DNA of 35,871 nt from Gammaproteobacteria bacterium (GTDB taxonomy: Bacteria; Pseudomonadota; Gammaproteobacteria; Chromatiales; Chromatiaceae). The DNA lies in assembly GCA_024276875.1 (NCBI GenBank), contig JAJRWL010000150.1:1-35871 (forward strand). The letters are read 5' to 3'. The notes beneath the pieces are model-generated. The model ran no database searches. It was not told the origin of the DNA and was given only the letters and a program-made list of their open reading frames with translations. The translations under genes and the position numbers were made by a program. This document shows, in pieces, positions 1-9,397 of the stretch (positions within the stretch are counted from its first letter, which is position 1; each line of letters opens with the position of its first letter).

Positions 1-2272
1 CCGCCCAATTTAATAACGGTGTCTGATCCGTCGCCTGAAAGGGGGTGCGGGAAATCTCTCGCCAATTGCCTGCACCGTGGCACTGAGCCGCGCAGTAGGG
101 GTCAACACTGTTACTGATCAGGATGGATTCATTACTGGCAGCCAGGGTGACATTGCTCGGATTGGGTGTGCCCGGCGGATTGGGAAGCGGGCCAAAGGCG
201 GTATTCCAGAACCAGAGGCGGATCGGGGTGTAACCCACCAGTTCACCCGTGCGAATCATGGAGTGATTTTTGGTGCCATGGGGATTGTGGCAAGTGATGC
301 AGGTCAGGCGGCTATTAAAGGTCGTGCCCCAATCGGCCTTTATCAGGTCAGGAATATGGCTGAGATGCTTGTAGTGCAGACTGCCGCCCGCCGCCAGATC
401 ATAAAAATTAGAGTTAGTGGCCGCCGGATCGGTAAAGGCGGTGGTGATATCACCATGACAACCGGAACGCAGACAGAGCAGGAAGTCCGTGGTTTGCACT
501 CCGCCGCCAATACGTGGCATCTTCAAGGGGGCTGAACCGGCAAAGAAGCGCATCCGGTAGCTTGTGCCGTACTCATTTGAATCGCAGCCATCGCTGCAAT
601 CAAAGGTGCGGGCATTTCCATCAATATGCAGTTTTATGCTTTGGTGACAATAGGTGCAGCTCTTGTCCGGCCCTGGTTTGATGCCCCCCGTGGCGGGGAG
701 GGTCGTGCTGCTGGGTGTGCCATGGCCGGTCTTATAAAACCCCCAACCCACACCATAGTTAAATGCTTCTGTCTCATTACCAATCGTCATTGGTGCAGTA
801 ACATCAATGCCCCTGTCTACTAGCACGATGTGGGAGGGATCATTGTCATGACAGCCGGCACACCACTTCTCTTTGCCTGGCTTGAAGTTGTAGTCAGCAT
901 CATAGATGCCCTCTGAGTGCCAATTGTCCTTGGCGCCCACCGAGCCATCCACCGAATCCACCCCGTTATAGTCCCCACCCGGACTATGACAGCTGGCACA
1001 GATGCTGGTCTCAGCCAGACTGATCTTGCCATCCGCATTGGTGTCATCCGCCGCATAGACACCATCCTTCCTGAAGGTCGGCATGTTATCGGTATCATGG
1101 CAGTAACTACAGTAGATGCCGGGGCCGCGCAGGTCATCATCACCTGCACCGGCCGGTTTAGTGGTCTCCCAAGTCGCACCATTGGTCGTCCAGCTCTCAG
1201 TGTGGGTGGTATGCGGAATGACAGAACCAAACCCTCGACTGGTTTTGGTGCTGCCATTGGGAAAGTAGGGATAGGTGCCATCTGGGTCATAGATCGTGCC
1301 CTCTTCGTGGCCATGGCACTCAATACAGAGGGTGACATTGGTATTACCTTTACCATGGCCAAAACCACCGATATGTTGATGGCATTTATCGGTGCAGTTC
1401 TCACCCGCTGTTCCGTTGGGGTCACCCCGGTCAGCATTCATATGCAACTGGTCTATCCCTGTACCATCATTCTTAAAATGTGCTGTTTTTGTATGGCAGA
1501 CCTGACAGACACCGTCTAGCGTAACATCACTGTCGGCAAAGGAGTTTGTACCTGTTTGACCAAAGAATTTAACCTGCTTCCAAGTCGTCGTCCCTGGCAC
1601 CTTAATTTGATTCCGAATGACTTTTCCATAAACGACACCATAGGTATCACCTGCTGCAATATAGGCAGTATTGATGATGCCATCCAGGGTCAGCGTGGTC
1701 GCAGTGTTGCTCAACACCCGATAGCTGAGATTTCCCACCGGTACACCACGACGGTCGCGCACATTAATATCTGGAAAGACAACACGACCCGCATGTTCAT
1801 CGACCGTCCAGGTTGCATCGTTGTCAGTTAGGGTGCTAGTGGCTCCGGAGGCAACGGCCTCAAGTACGCCCGTCGCAAGAAAAGATGCCGTGCCAAAGGT
1901 TTGAAATTGGGATTGATTGTGCGGGTCATGACAATCTTTACACTCAACATACCAAGCACCGAAATCCTCTTCACCAATCACCCCACTGGAGTGCGGCACA
2001 CGGTAAGGCGCTAATGCAGGGCCGGTATGGCAACTCCAGCAAAGGTTATTGGCCTCGGTGTTATCCGCTCCCATACCGGGGTTAGGGGTTGAAGACTTCA
2101 GCAAACTACCCGCTGAGCCATGCAGATCATGGCAGCTAAGGCAGCCGATATTAGGAAGTATGGGATTGGCAGGCTCATGAGGGAAATCCAAGCCATGAAC
2201 AATAGAGGCCATGAAGGCTAAAAATATAGCCAAAGATAGGCTTTTTATAGATATTCTTGCTTTTGCTACCAT
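1..2272 (-). CDS. Secreted multiheme c-type cytochrome (CxxCH / CxxxxCH type), 3' end truncated by the window edge
   Basis: Manual minus-strand translation from ATG at 2272 (MVAKARISIKSLSLAIFLAFMASIVHGLDFPHEPANPILPNIGCLSCHDLHG...) stays open to position 1. Canonical CXXCH motifs read: CLSCH, CWSCH, CKDCH, CQVCH, CIECH, CSYCH, CASCH, CAGCH, CTYCH, CITCH. Variant motifs: CTDKCH, CLRSGCH, CAAQCH. N-terminal signal peptide. Not in the ORF track because no stop codon lies inside the window. Confidence 0.93.
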   Translation of the reverse strand, partial: MVAKARISIKSLSLAIFLAFMASIVHGLDFPHEPANPILPNIGCLSCHDLHGSAGSLLKSSTPNPGMGADNTEANNLCWSCHTGPALAPYRVPHSSGVIGEEDFGAWYVECKDCHDPHNQSQFQTFGTASFLATGVLEAVASGATSTLTDNDATWTVDEHAGRVVFPDINVRDRRGVPVGNLSYRVLSNTATTLTLDGIINTAYIAAGDTYGVVYGKVIRNQIKVPGTTTWKQVKFFGQTGTNSFADSDVTLDGVCQVCHTKTAHFKNDGTGIDQLHMNADRGDPNGTAGENCTDKCHQHIGGFGHGKGNTNVTLCIECHGHEEGTIYDPDGTYPYFPNGSTKTSRGFGSVIPHTTHTESWTTNGATWETTKPAGAGDDDLRGPGIYCSYCHDTDNMPTFRKDGVYAADDTNADGKISLAETSICASCHSPGGDYNGVDSVDGSVGAKDNWHSEGIYDADYNFKPGKEKWCAGCHDNDPSHIVLVDRGIDVTAPMTIGNETEAFNYGVGWGFYKTGHGTPSSTTLPATGGIKPGPDKSCTYCHQSIKLHIDGNARTFDCSDGCDSNEYGTSYRMRFFAGSAPLKMPRIGGGVQTTDFLLCLRSGCHGDITTAFTDPAATNSNFYDLAAGGSLHYKHLSHIPDLIKADWGTTFNSRLTCITCHNPHGTKNHSMIRTGELVGYTPIRLWFWNTAFGPLPNPPGTPNPSNVTLAASNESILISNSVDPYCAAQCHGAGNWREISRTPFQATDQTPLLNWA

Positions 2273-3021
2273 AGCTAAAAACCAACCTCACTATATTTAT
2301 GGTTGAACCTCCGGTGCATGCAAATACCACAACCCGAAAAAATAAGAGAGACTATCTACTGATCAAATAGCTCAACCACAATAATTGATTTACTTACAAT
2401 TCAATTTTTAATCCATCAGCTAACTCTTTAGCTCTAATTATTTGCTGGCACTCCATTCAAAATAAAATCGCACCCATAATCTGACCGTAGCCATTATTTC
2501 ACTGCTCCACAGGTTCTAAATCGGTCAAACAACAGAAATCTTTAACATCACCAGTCTATTAATTCATACGGTTTAAATCTTATTCATCCACCCCCCGTAA
2601 GAGCACGCTAAAAACCACAATAAAAAAGCCTGCCAGAACAATGCCATATAAGGAAAATAAACATGGACTTGCTGCAGCGGTGTTTTAATCTACATTAATG
2701 GTTTAAATTAACATCAGTGAAAATTGTTGAACTGGAAAACACCAGCACAAGTTTTTGCAAAAAAATGTGGCGTGAAATTGGTTGATGATGCAATTGCTAC
2801 CTGAACGCGGGAAAAAACTGTGGATAAACAGACAAATAAAAAAAATTCTCAGAGTTAATAATTTAAAAGAAATGACTCCAGGAGGGCTGGATGGGCATCG
2901 CTATCTATTATCTATAGATGTTGGTGGGGCTAACCTCTACATGCTCATCATTATCGGCTACTATGTGAAATTAGACGCATTAATTTTATTAAATTAATGA
3001 AGTAAGATTGCTGAAAAATAA

Positions 3022-4275
3022 ATGCCTAAAAACCACATAAAACCCAGTCAACTTTGCATCGGTCTGTATATTCAGCTAGATCTATCCTGGATACAGCACT
3101 CATTTATTTCGAGTAACTTCAAAATAAAAAATGAAAAACAACTGGCAGATTTAAAAAAGCTGAAGCTATCTGGCATTAGATATGACCCTTCCCGCAGTGA
3201 TGTTGAGCCACTATCTCTTACACAAAAAGTAGCCGCTGATCCTAATGCTGAAGCTAAAATATCAACTCAATTAGAGGCCAGAAAACAAAAGGCAAAACAG
3301 GCACGCATCAAAAAAATGGCAGCGAGGACACAAAGCCTAAACCGCTGTGAAAAAGCCTATACAGAGACCGCCTCTACACTACGAAATGTGATGCGCAACA
3401 TCATGTCACAACCTAAAGCGGCTATTGAGGAAGCTGAAGTAATGGTTTCAGGCATGGTGGGGTCTCTGATGCAAGATCAGGAAGCCACTATGCATTTGGT
3501 TAATATGAAGGGAAAGAATGAAAATACCTATTTTCACGCCATCAATGTCACCATCCTTGCATTAATGCTAGGTAAGCAGCTGGGGTTAAATAAACAGCAG
3601 ATGGAAGATCTTGGAACGGGCGCATTGTTTCATGACCTTGGATACAGTGAGATTCCAGATAAAATCCTGTTAAAGACAGAACCATTAAATAGGGCTGAAT
3701 TGAATTTTCTTCATATGCACCCAGAATATGGCGCACGTCAGGCTAAGCAGATTGGCAGTATTCCACCTGAAGCAATAAAAATCATAGAGCAGCACCACGA
3801 AATGATTGATGGAAGTGGCTATCCAAAAGGATTAAGAGAACATCAAATTTCAGACCTGTCACAAATTGTTGCTATTGTGAATGCCTACGATAATTTATGT
3901 AATCAAAAAGATGCCAGCAAATCTTGCTCACCTTATGAAGCTATTTCCATCCTATTTGCTAGGGAAAAGCACCGATTTAATAAAGAGAAAATAACCTTAT
4001 TTATTTCAAATATGGGGGTCTATCCTCCTGGAACAGTGGTTAAATTATCAGACGAAAGCATTGCCGTTGTTATGTCAATTAACCCAAAAGCACTGCTGAC
4101 ACCAAAAGTGATGCTTTACGACCCAAAAATCCCTAGCTCTGAAGCCTACATTTTGGATCTTTATGAAGCGGGGCTTAAAATTACAGACAGCATTCGTATA
4201 AGTAATTTACCCGAAGAGGTACGCAATTATTTTAATTTGGGTGATGCTGTAAACGTATTTATCGATTCTAATTAG
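3022..4275 (+). CDS. DUF3391 + HD-GYP domain protein (putative c-di-GMP phosphodiesterase)
   Basis: N-terminal DUF3391-like region; HD motif (GALFHDLGYSEIPDKIL), HPEYGA, HHEMIDGSGYPKGL (GYP) and IVAIVNAYDNL. Confidence 0.9.
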   Translation: MPKNHIKPSQLCIGLYIQLDLSWIQHSFISSNFKIKNEKQLADLKKLKLSGIRYDPSRSDVEPLSLTQKVAADPNAEAKISTQLEARKQKAKQARIKKMAARTQSLNRCEKAYTETASTLRNVMRNIMSQPKAAIEEAEVMVSGMVGSLMQDQEATMHLVNMKGKNENTYFHAINVTILALMLGKQLGLNKQQMEDLGTGALFHDLGYSEIPDKILLKTEPLNRAELNFLHMHPEYGARQAKQIGSIPPEAIKIIEQHHEMIDGSGYPKGLREHQISDLSQIVAIVNAYDNLCNQKDASKSCSPYEAISILFAREKHRFNKEKITLFISNMGVYPPGTVVKLSDESIAVVMSINPKALLTPKVMLYDPKIPSSEAYILDLYEAGLKITDSIRISNLPEEVRNYFNLGDAVNVFIDSN

Positions 4276-4293
4276 CAATCTTCGCCCCTAGAT

Positions 4294-4345
4294 GCCTCAG
4301 CCTCCGGTTTCACCAACAAGGTGATCCGGGGCAGGCTTTAGTTTT
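4294..4345 (+). terminator. Candidate intrinsic terminator between the convergent HD-GYP and XRE genes
   Basis: CCGG-ttt-CACC-aacaa-GGTG-at-CCGG hairpin followed by ctttagtttt. Confidence 0.45.
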
Positions 4346-4351
4346 GCGATA

Positions 4352-4705
4352 CTAATTGGAGAGTGTCGTTTGAGAGTAATGTAGAATTTCAGCTCTGATA
4401 CGTGAACGAAAAGGCTCAGGAAGACGAGACCATGCTTCAGCCACCGTACGCGCCTCTGTGTTTATATTGTTGTTGGTCTCTTCTCCAAACATTAACCAAG
4501 AAGGCGTTACTTCAAGCGCAGACGCAATTTCATTAATCTTTCTGGGTCGTAAACTGCGACCATTCTCAATCTTCTGAATAACGGCTTGATTCGTTCCAGC
4601 CTGTGCTGCCAACTGGTCTTGTGTCCAACCCTTCTCTCGTCGCCGGCAACGTAGCCTTTCGCCAAGTGAAAGTGGATAAGTAGGTATCGTGTTAAATTCA
4701 GTCAT
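4352..4705 (-). CDS. XRE-family helix-turn-helix transcriptional regulator
   Basis: LGERLRCRRREKGWTQDQLAAQAGTNQAVIQKIENGRSLRPRKINEIASALEVTPSWLMFG is a classic Cro/C1 HTH. Confidence 0.9.
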   Translation of the reverse strand: MTEFNTIPTYPLSLGERLRCRRREKGWTQDQLAAQAGTNQAVIQKIENGRSLRPRKINEIASALEVTPSWLMFGEETNNNINTEARTVAEAWSRLPEPFRSRIRAEILHYSQTTLSN

Positions 4706-5300
4706 AAATCAACTCCCTCATAGGGATAATCATCTGTTAACCAAGTGTCGTTGTAGCTAGCGGCATAAAAGCAGAGGTTCTTTAGGTTCCTCATACCGCA
4801 GAAAAGCGAGATTAATTAAGACTTAAGCACGTTTAAAAATAAAACTTAGCGCACGGTTTTATTATGATTTGATGGTTCGGCAGGCCACAGCACAGGTATC
4901 ACTTATACAGACATTCTGCCCATTTGATTTAACTTTTCTTGAGCCAATTAAAAACAGCAATGCAGCAATCAAATAAATTAAAAACAATGGGTTAAGCTGT
5001 TTTCAGCGCACCTACATGTGGCTAACATTTGTAGATTTATGAAATAAAAATAATGGCGAGGCTATAATTTCAAAGCGCACAGCACACTAAATAAATTAAG
5101 ATTGCACAAACGGTATTTTATCTGCTTCCCACCACTGTTTGCTGTAGATCTGGGCTATTTTCTATCTGGCAATCTGTGACTGGCATCACATTTTTAGAGG
5201 CATTAAATTAATCAAAAAGGCTCTTTAAAGGAAATAAACGATTAGTTCAATACGGAAATTGCCACTTACATGCTTAAATCTATAAAGATTTTTTTAAGCA

Positions 5301-5639
5301 TCATGCATCTTGGTTATCCGCAGGTTTATGGGTTGAAAAAGTAGCATCACGATCAACTTGGAAGCTTCCAGTAAGAAGTTGACCATTGGATTTTACCATC
5401 CACCATGAGTAGATAGGCGAACCAAGAACAGAGAGCAACAAGCCTGTAACAGCACCAATAATCGTTGCGCCTATGAGCAAATTTAATAGGCCATAGGTTT
5501 TTCCCAAGGATGTTAATAACAGAAGGGGGATTGCAAACAGCCCCGCACAAAACCCCAATAGAACTGTGAATTTAACCAATGAGCCATAGGTCAATCGCAC
5601 TCTGCACTGGCCATATATTTCATTTTTCATAAAAGTCAT
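5301..5639 (-). CDS. Small membrane protein, function unknown
   Basis: 112 aa with hydrophobic segments (FTVLLGFCAGLFAIPLLLLTSL, LLNLLIGATIIGAVTGLLLSVLG); its start abuts the end of the dihydroorotase gene. Confidence 0.65.
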   Translation of the reverse strand: MTFMKNEIYGQCRVRLTYGSLVKFTVLLGFCAGLFAIPLLLLTSLGKTYGLLNLLIGATIIGAVTGLLLSVLGSPIYSWWMVKSNGQLLTGSFQVDRDATFSTHKPADNQDA

Positions 5640-6973
5640 CAGCGATTATGTGTTAAACGTCGACCCAGTATACGCTCATCCAGCTTGCCCTGATGATAGG
5701 CGAGGTGACCGTTAACAAAGGTAGACTCAATGGTCGAGTGAAAAATTCGCCGTTCTACCGGTGACCAGCCACATTTGTAACGTACATTCTCTCGTTCAAC
5801 ACGTTCACGCTTGTCCAGGTCAACCAAAACCAAATCAGCCAAATAACCTTCACGGATATAACCACGCTCTGGAATATTAAACAGCCTTGCTGGGCCATGA
5901 CTGATCTTTTCTACAATCAGCTCCAGTGACAACAGCTTGTCATGATACATCTCCAACACCATCGGCAGCGCATATTGCACCAAAGGTAGTCCAGCAGGGG
6001 CATTGAAGTAGCTGTTACACTTCTCATCCAGCGTATGTGGAGCATGATCGGTAGCAATCACATCAATACGACCATCTATTAACGCCTGACGAATGGCATC
6101 CCGATCCATACGTGTTTTGATGGCAGGGTTACACTTAATAAAGGTCTGCTTTTGCTCATAGTCTGAATCATCAAAATAGAGGTGATGCACACAGGCCTCA
6201 GCAGTGATCCGTTTATTATCCAACGGCCCTTTTTGGAACAGCTTCATCTCCCGCGCTGTTGTAAGGTGCAACACATGCAGGCGAGTTCCATGCCGTTTTG
6301 CAAGGTCAACCGCAAAGGATGATGAACGAAAACAGGCCTCTTCACTGCGAATTTCAGGATGCGACTCCATCGGCACATCTTCACCAAACTGCTCCCGAAA
6401 GGATTGCTCATTGGCCAGGATGGTGGGGGTATCTTCACAGTGGGTGGCAACCAGTATGGGGGCATCACGGAAGATGGCCTCCAGTGCCGTTTCGCTATCC
6501 ACCAGCATGTTGCCGGTAGAGGCCCCCATAAACACCTTGATGCCACAAGCCTGTTTGGGGTTTAGCGCCCGAATGACATCAATATTGTCATTGGTGGCTC
6601 CCAGGTAGAAGGCATAATTGGCCAATGATTTTTTAGCCGCCAGGGCATATTTATCTTCCAATGCCTCAAGTGTGACCGTCAGCGGATGGGTATTGGGCAT
6701 ATCCATAAAACTGGTAATACCACCCGCCACCGCCGCCCGAGACTCTGTGTAAAGATCCCCTTTATGCGTTGCCCCTGGCTCACGAAAGTGAACCTGATCA
6801 TCAATCATGCCAGGCATCAAAACCTTATCAGCCGCATCAATGATAATATCCGCCGGTTTGGCACTGAGATTGCTGCCAATCTGTTCAATCCGCCCATTGC
6901 GAATCCAGACATCCTCTTCCGTAATTCGCCCATCATTGATCATGCGCGCATTGAGTATCAGAGCATCTTTCAT
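5639..6973 (-). CDS. pyrC: Dihydroorotase (amidohydrolase family)
   Basis: VHFREPG, THKGDLYTESRAAVAGGITSFMDMPNT, GIKVFMGASTG, VIATDHAPH and PAGLPLVQ motifs. Confidence 0.9.
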   Translation of the reverse strand: MKDALILNARMINDGRITEEDVWIRNGRIEQIGSNLSAKPADIIIDAADKVLMPGMIDDQVHFREPGATHKGDLYTESRAAVAGGITSFMDMPNTHPLTVTLEALEDKYALAAKKSLANYAFYLGATNDNIDVIRALNPKQACGIKVFMGASTGNMLVDSETALEAIFRDAPILVATHCEDTPTILANEQSFREQFGEDVPMESHPEIRSEEACFRSSSFAVDLAKRHGTRLHVLHLTTAREMKLFQKGPLDNKRITAEACVHHLYFDDSDYEQKQTFIKCNPAIKTRMDRDAIRQALIDGRIDVIATDHAPHTLDEKCNSYFNAPAGLPLVQYALPMVLEMYHDKLLSLELIVEKISHGPARLFNIPERGYIREGYLADLVLVDLDKRERVERENVRYKCGWSPVERRIFHSTIESTFVNGHLAYHQGKLDERILGRRLTHNR

Positions 6974-6982
6974 AAGATTACC

Positions 6983-7762
6983 TTAGTCGTAGTCACGGTC
7001 TTTCCATCTGCGTAGTGCTGTAAATATAGCGGCATTATTACTTAAAGGCATTGCTGCCCACTTTTCTGCTGCGGCAACCACTGCGGGTATCTGGGTGCGC
7101 AAAAAAGGGTTGCTTTCCAGTTCCAGCGAAAGCCGTGATGGAACCGTTGGTTTACCCTGCTGACGCGCTATTTGCGTTGCTTTTTGACGTGCTTTTATCG
7201 CCCGGTTTCCAGGCTCTACCCAGAGCGCAAAGCCCAAATTATCTTCTGTATATTCATGAGCACAATAGAGGAGGGTCTCTTCAGGCAGCTTGGCAATACG
7301 CTGTAGCGACGCTGCCATCTGCTCCATCGTGCCATCAAACACCCGCCCACAACCACCTGCAAAAACAATATCACCACAAAATAACACGCCATCCCCCAAA
7401 TAGGCGATATGACCTGCGGTATGGCCTGGCATATCAAGCACCTTGAGACGATCACCCCGCCAGGGCAGCTCAACTTCAGCCCCTTCAACCAGTGAATCTG
7501 TTATCCCAGGGATCGATTCATGTGCCGAACCATACACCTTAGCATGAGGAAATCGCCCCTTTAGCTGACGAATACCCCCCGTATGATCGCCGTGATGATG
7601 GGTAATTAAAATAGTACCCAGGCTCAGCTGCTCATGCTGCAAATACGCCAGTACAGGCGCGGCATCGCCAGGGTCAACTACGGCCACCTCTGGGCTGCAT
7701 TCGCGCTTAAGCAACCAGATGTAGTTATCATCAAATGCGGGGATAGGGACAATATCAAACAT
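6983..7762 (-). CDS. gloB: Hydroxyacylglutathione hydrolase (glyoxalase II)
   Basis: Metallo-beta-lactamase motif THHHGDHTGG; DMPGHTAGHIAY; YCAHEYTEDNLGFA; C-terminal RRWKD. Confidence 0.95.
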   Translation of the reverse strand: MFDIVPIPAFDDNYIWLLKRECSPEVAVVDPGDAAPVLAYLQHEQLSLGTILITHHHGDHTGGIRQLKGRFPHAKVYGSAHESIPGITDSLVEGAEVELPWRGDRLKVLDMPGHTAGHIAYLGDGVLFCGDIVFAGGCGRVFDGTMEQMAASLQRIAKLPEETLLYCAHEYTEDNLGFALWVEPGNRAIKARQKATQIARQQGKPTVPSRLSLELESNPFLRTQIPAVVAAAEKWAAMPLSNNAAIFTALRRWKDRDYD

Positions 7763-7767
7763 GATTT

Positions 7768-8193
7768 TTATTTATAAAGCTCTTTGGGGTCGATAAGTGG
7801 CTCGCTGATCACCTCTAAACGATCACCTCTTATCGCATTATAAAAACAGCTGCGCCGACCCGAGTGACAAGCCGGCCCCGTTTGATCAACCTGCAACAGG
7901 ATGGTGTCACCATCGCAATCCAACAGCATATCTTTGAGTATCTGCACCTGTCCGGAGGATTCACCCTTGCGCCAAAGTTTTTGCCGCGAACGAGACCAAT
8001 AGCAGACGCGACCTGTCTCCAGCGTCTCCGCCAATGACGCTCTGTTCATCCAGGCCATCATCAACACTTCACCCGTATCCTGCTGCTGAGCAATAGCAGG
8101 CAACAGGCCATCCTGGTTAAAGGGTAATGTTTTCACAGCCTCAGCCCACGACAGGCTCTCTCCCTTTTTAAAGGATTCCGTCTCTTTCAGCAT
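7768..8193 (-). CDS. hisI: Phosphoribosyl-AMP cyclohydrolase
   Basis: MMAWMNRASLAETLETGRVCYWSRSRQKLWRKGESSGQ...DCDGDTILLQVDQTGPACHSGRRSCFY. Confidence 0.95.
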   Translation of the reverse strand: MLKETESFKKGESLSWAEAVKTLPFNQDGLLPAIAQQQDTGEVLMMAWMNRASLAETLETGRVCYWSRSRQKLWRKGESSGQVQILKDMLLDCDGDTILLQVDQTGPACHSGRRSCFYNAIRGDRLEVISEPLIDPKELYK

Positions 8194-8285
8194 AGCATTC
8201 CTCTCAAAATTAAATTATTCCCCGATGGTACATTCTATCCCGATCAGTGATGTTTTTGCCCCCCACACAGAGTAGAATTTAAACC

Positions 8286-8711
8286 GTGACTAACTATTCC
8301 GACAAACTAAAGCGTGCAGGGCTTAAGATTACATTTCCTCGGATCAAAATCCTGGAGATGTTTGAGTCGCACTCGAATCAACACCACACGGCTGAGGGTC
8401 TCTACAAGCTGCTTTTACAGCAAGGAGGAGAGATTGGCGTAGCCACAATCTACCGAGTGCTCACCCAATGTGAGCAAGCAGGGTTGGTGACACGGCTTCA
8501 GTTTGACGATGGCCCTGCCATGTTTGAGTTAAGCCAAAATGATCATCACGACCACTTTATCTGCACTCGATGCGGACAGGTGGATGAATTCCACGATAAT
8601 ATTATCGAAGCACGGCAGCAAGAAATTGCCGCCGAAGCTGGCTATGAAATCGCAGATCACAGCATGATTCTCTACGGCATCTGTGCAACCTGCCAAAAAC
8701 AGTTGAAATAA
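8286..8711 (+). CDS. fur: Ferric uptake regulator Fur
   Basis: KRAGLKITFPRIKILEMFE, EGLYKLLLQQGGEIGVATIYRVLTQCEQAGLV, NDHHDHFICTRCGQVDEF, CATCQK. Confidence 0.94.
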   Translation: MTNYSDKLKRAGLKITFPRIKILEMFESHSNQHHTAEGLYKLLLQQGGEIGVATIYRVLTQCEQAGLVTRLQFDDGPAMFELSQNDHHDHFICTRCGQVDEFHDNIIEARQQEIAAEAGYEIADHSMILYGICATCQKQLK

Positions 8712-8715
8712 TCCC

Positions 8716-9045
8716 ATGCAGATCTATCGCGTATCCTTTATCAACCACGGCAAGATTTACGAGCTTTATGTTCAAACCGTTCGCCAGGCTGAGCTGTTTG
8801 GTTTTGTTGAGTTTGAAGATATTGTCTTCAATGAATCCAGCGGCATTGTCATCGACCCCGCCGAAGAGAAATTAAAGGATGAGTTTACTGGCGTGACCCG
8901 CACAATGGTGCCCATGAATGCCATCATCCGCATTGATGAGGTTAAAAAGAGAGGCATCAGCAAAATACTGGATCTGGATAAAAGTGCCAATGTGACCCCT
9001 TTTCCAACCCCTGTCTACCCACCAGACCGCAGCACTGATGCCTAA
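8716..9045 (+). CDS. DUF1820 family protein
   Basis: 109 aa (QIYRVSFINHGKIYELYVQTVRQAELFGFVEFEDIVF...VPMNAIIRIDEVKKRG), resembling the DUF1820 family from memory; follows fur closely. Confidence 0.75.
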   Translation: MQIYRVSFINHGKIYELYVQTVRQAELFGFVEFEDIVFNESSGIVIDPAEEKLKDEFTGVTRTMVPMNAIIRIDEVKKRGISKILDLDKSANVTPFPTPVYPPDRSTDA

Positions 9046-9055
9046 GGAGAATTAA

Positions 9056-9397
9056 GTGAAAAAATATGCAGCCATTCGTCAACAGCTGTTGATACGACGT
9101 GAAGCGCTAAACAAGCGCATCAATCAGCTCTCCAATAGCGCCCGCCATATAGACGAGCCGCTAACCGCTGATTTTGCTGAACAGGCGGTTGAACGGCAAA
9201 ATGATGAGGTACTAGAAGCTCTGGGTGAGGCGGGTCGCCAAGAACTCATTCAAATTAATTATGCTTTGGCTCATCTTGAAGCCGGTGACTATGGTATCTG
9301 TGATAGTTGTGGTGCAACCATTCCCCCTGCACGTCTTGAGGTGCTACCCTTTTCTGACCTCTGCGTAACATGTGCAGAAAAGCAGGCTATTGATTAA
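9056..9397 (+). CDS. DksA/TraR-family zinc-finger protein
   Basis: GTG start; C-terminal CDSCGATIPPARLEVLPFSDLCVTCAEKQ (CxxC...CxxC). Confidence 0.88.
   Translation: MKKYAAIRQQLLIRREALNKRINQLSNSARHIDEPLTADFAEQAVERQNDEVLEALGEAGRQELIQINYALAHLEAGDYGICDSCGATIPPARLEVLPFSDLCVTCAEKQAID

Noticed and set aside
77-2085. Several plus-strand ORFs (77-535, 626-823, 917-1519, 1556-1831, 1885-2085) and the minus ORF 820-1437
   Set aside because: Antisense or off-frame to the continuous multiheme cytochrome frame; no recognisable protein features.
2782-2997. 71-aa plus-strand ORF upstream of the HD-GYP gene
   Set aside because: Low-complexity, AT-rich translation with no domain or clear RBS; more likely intergenic chance ORF.
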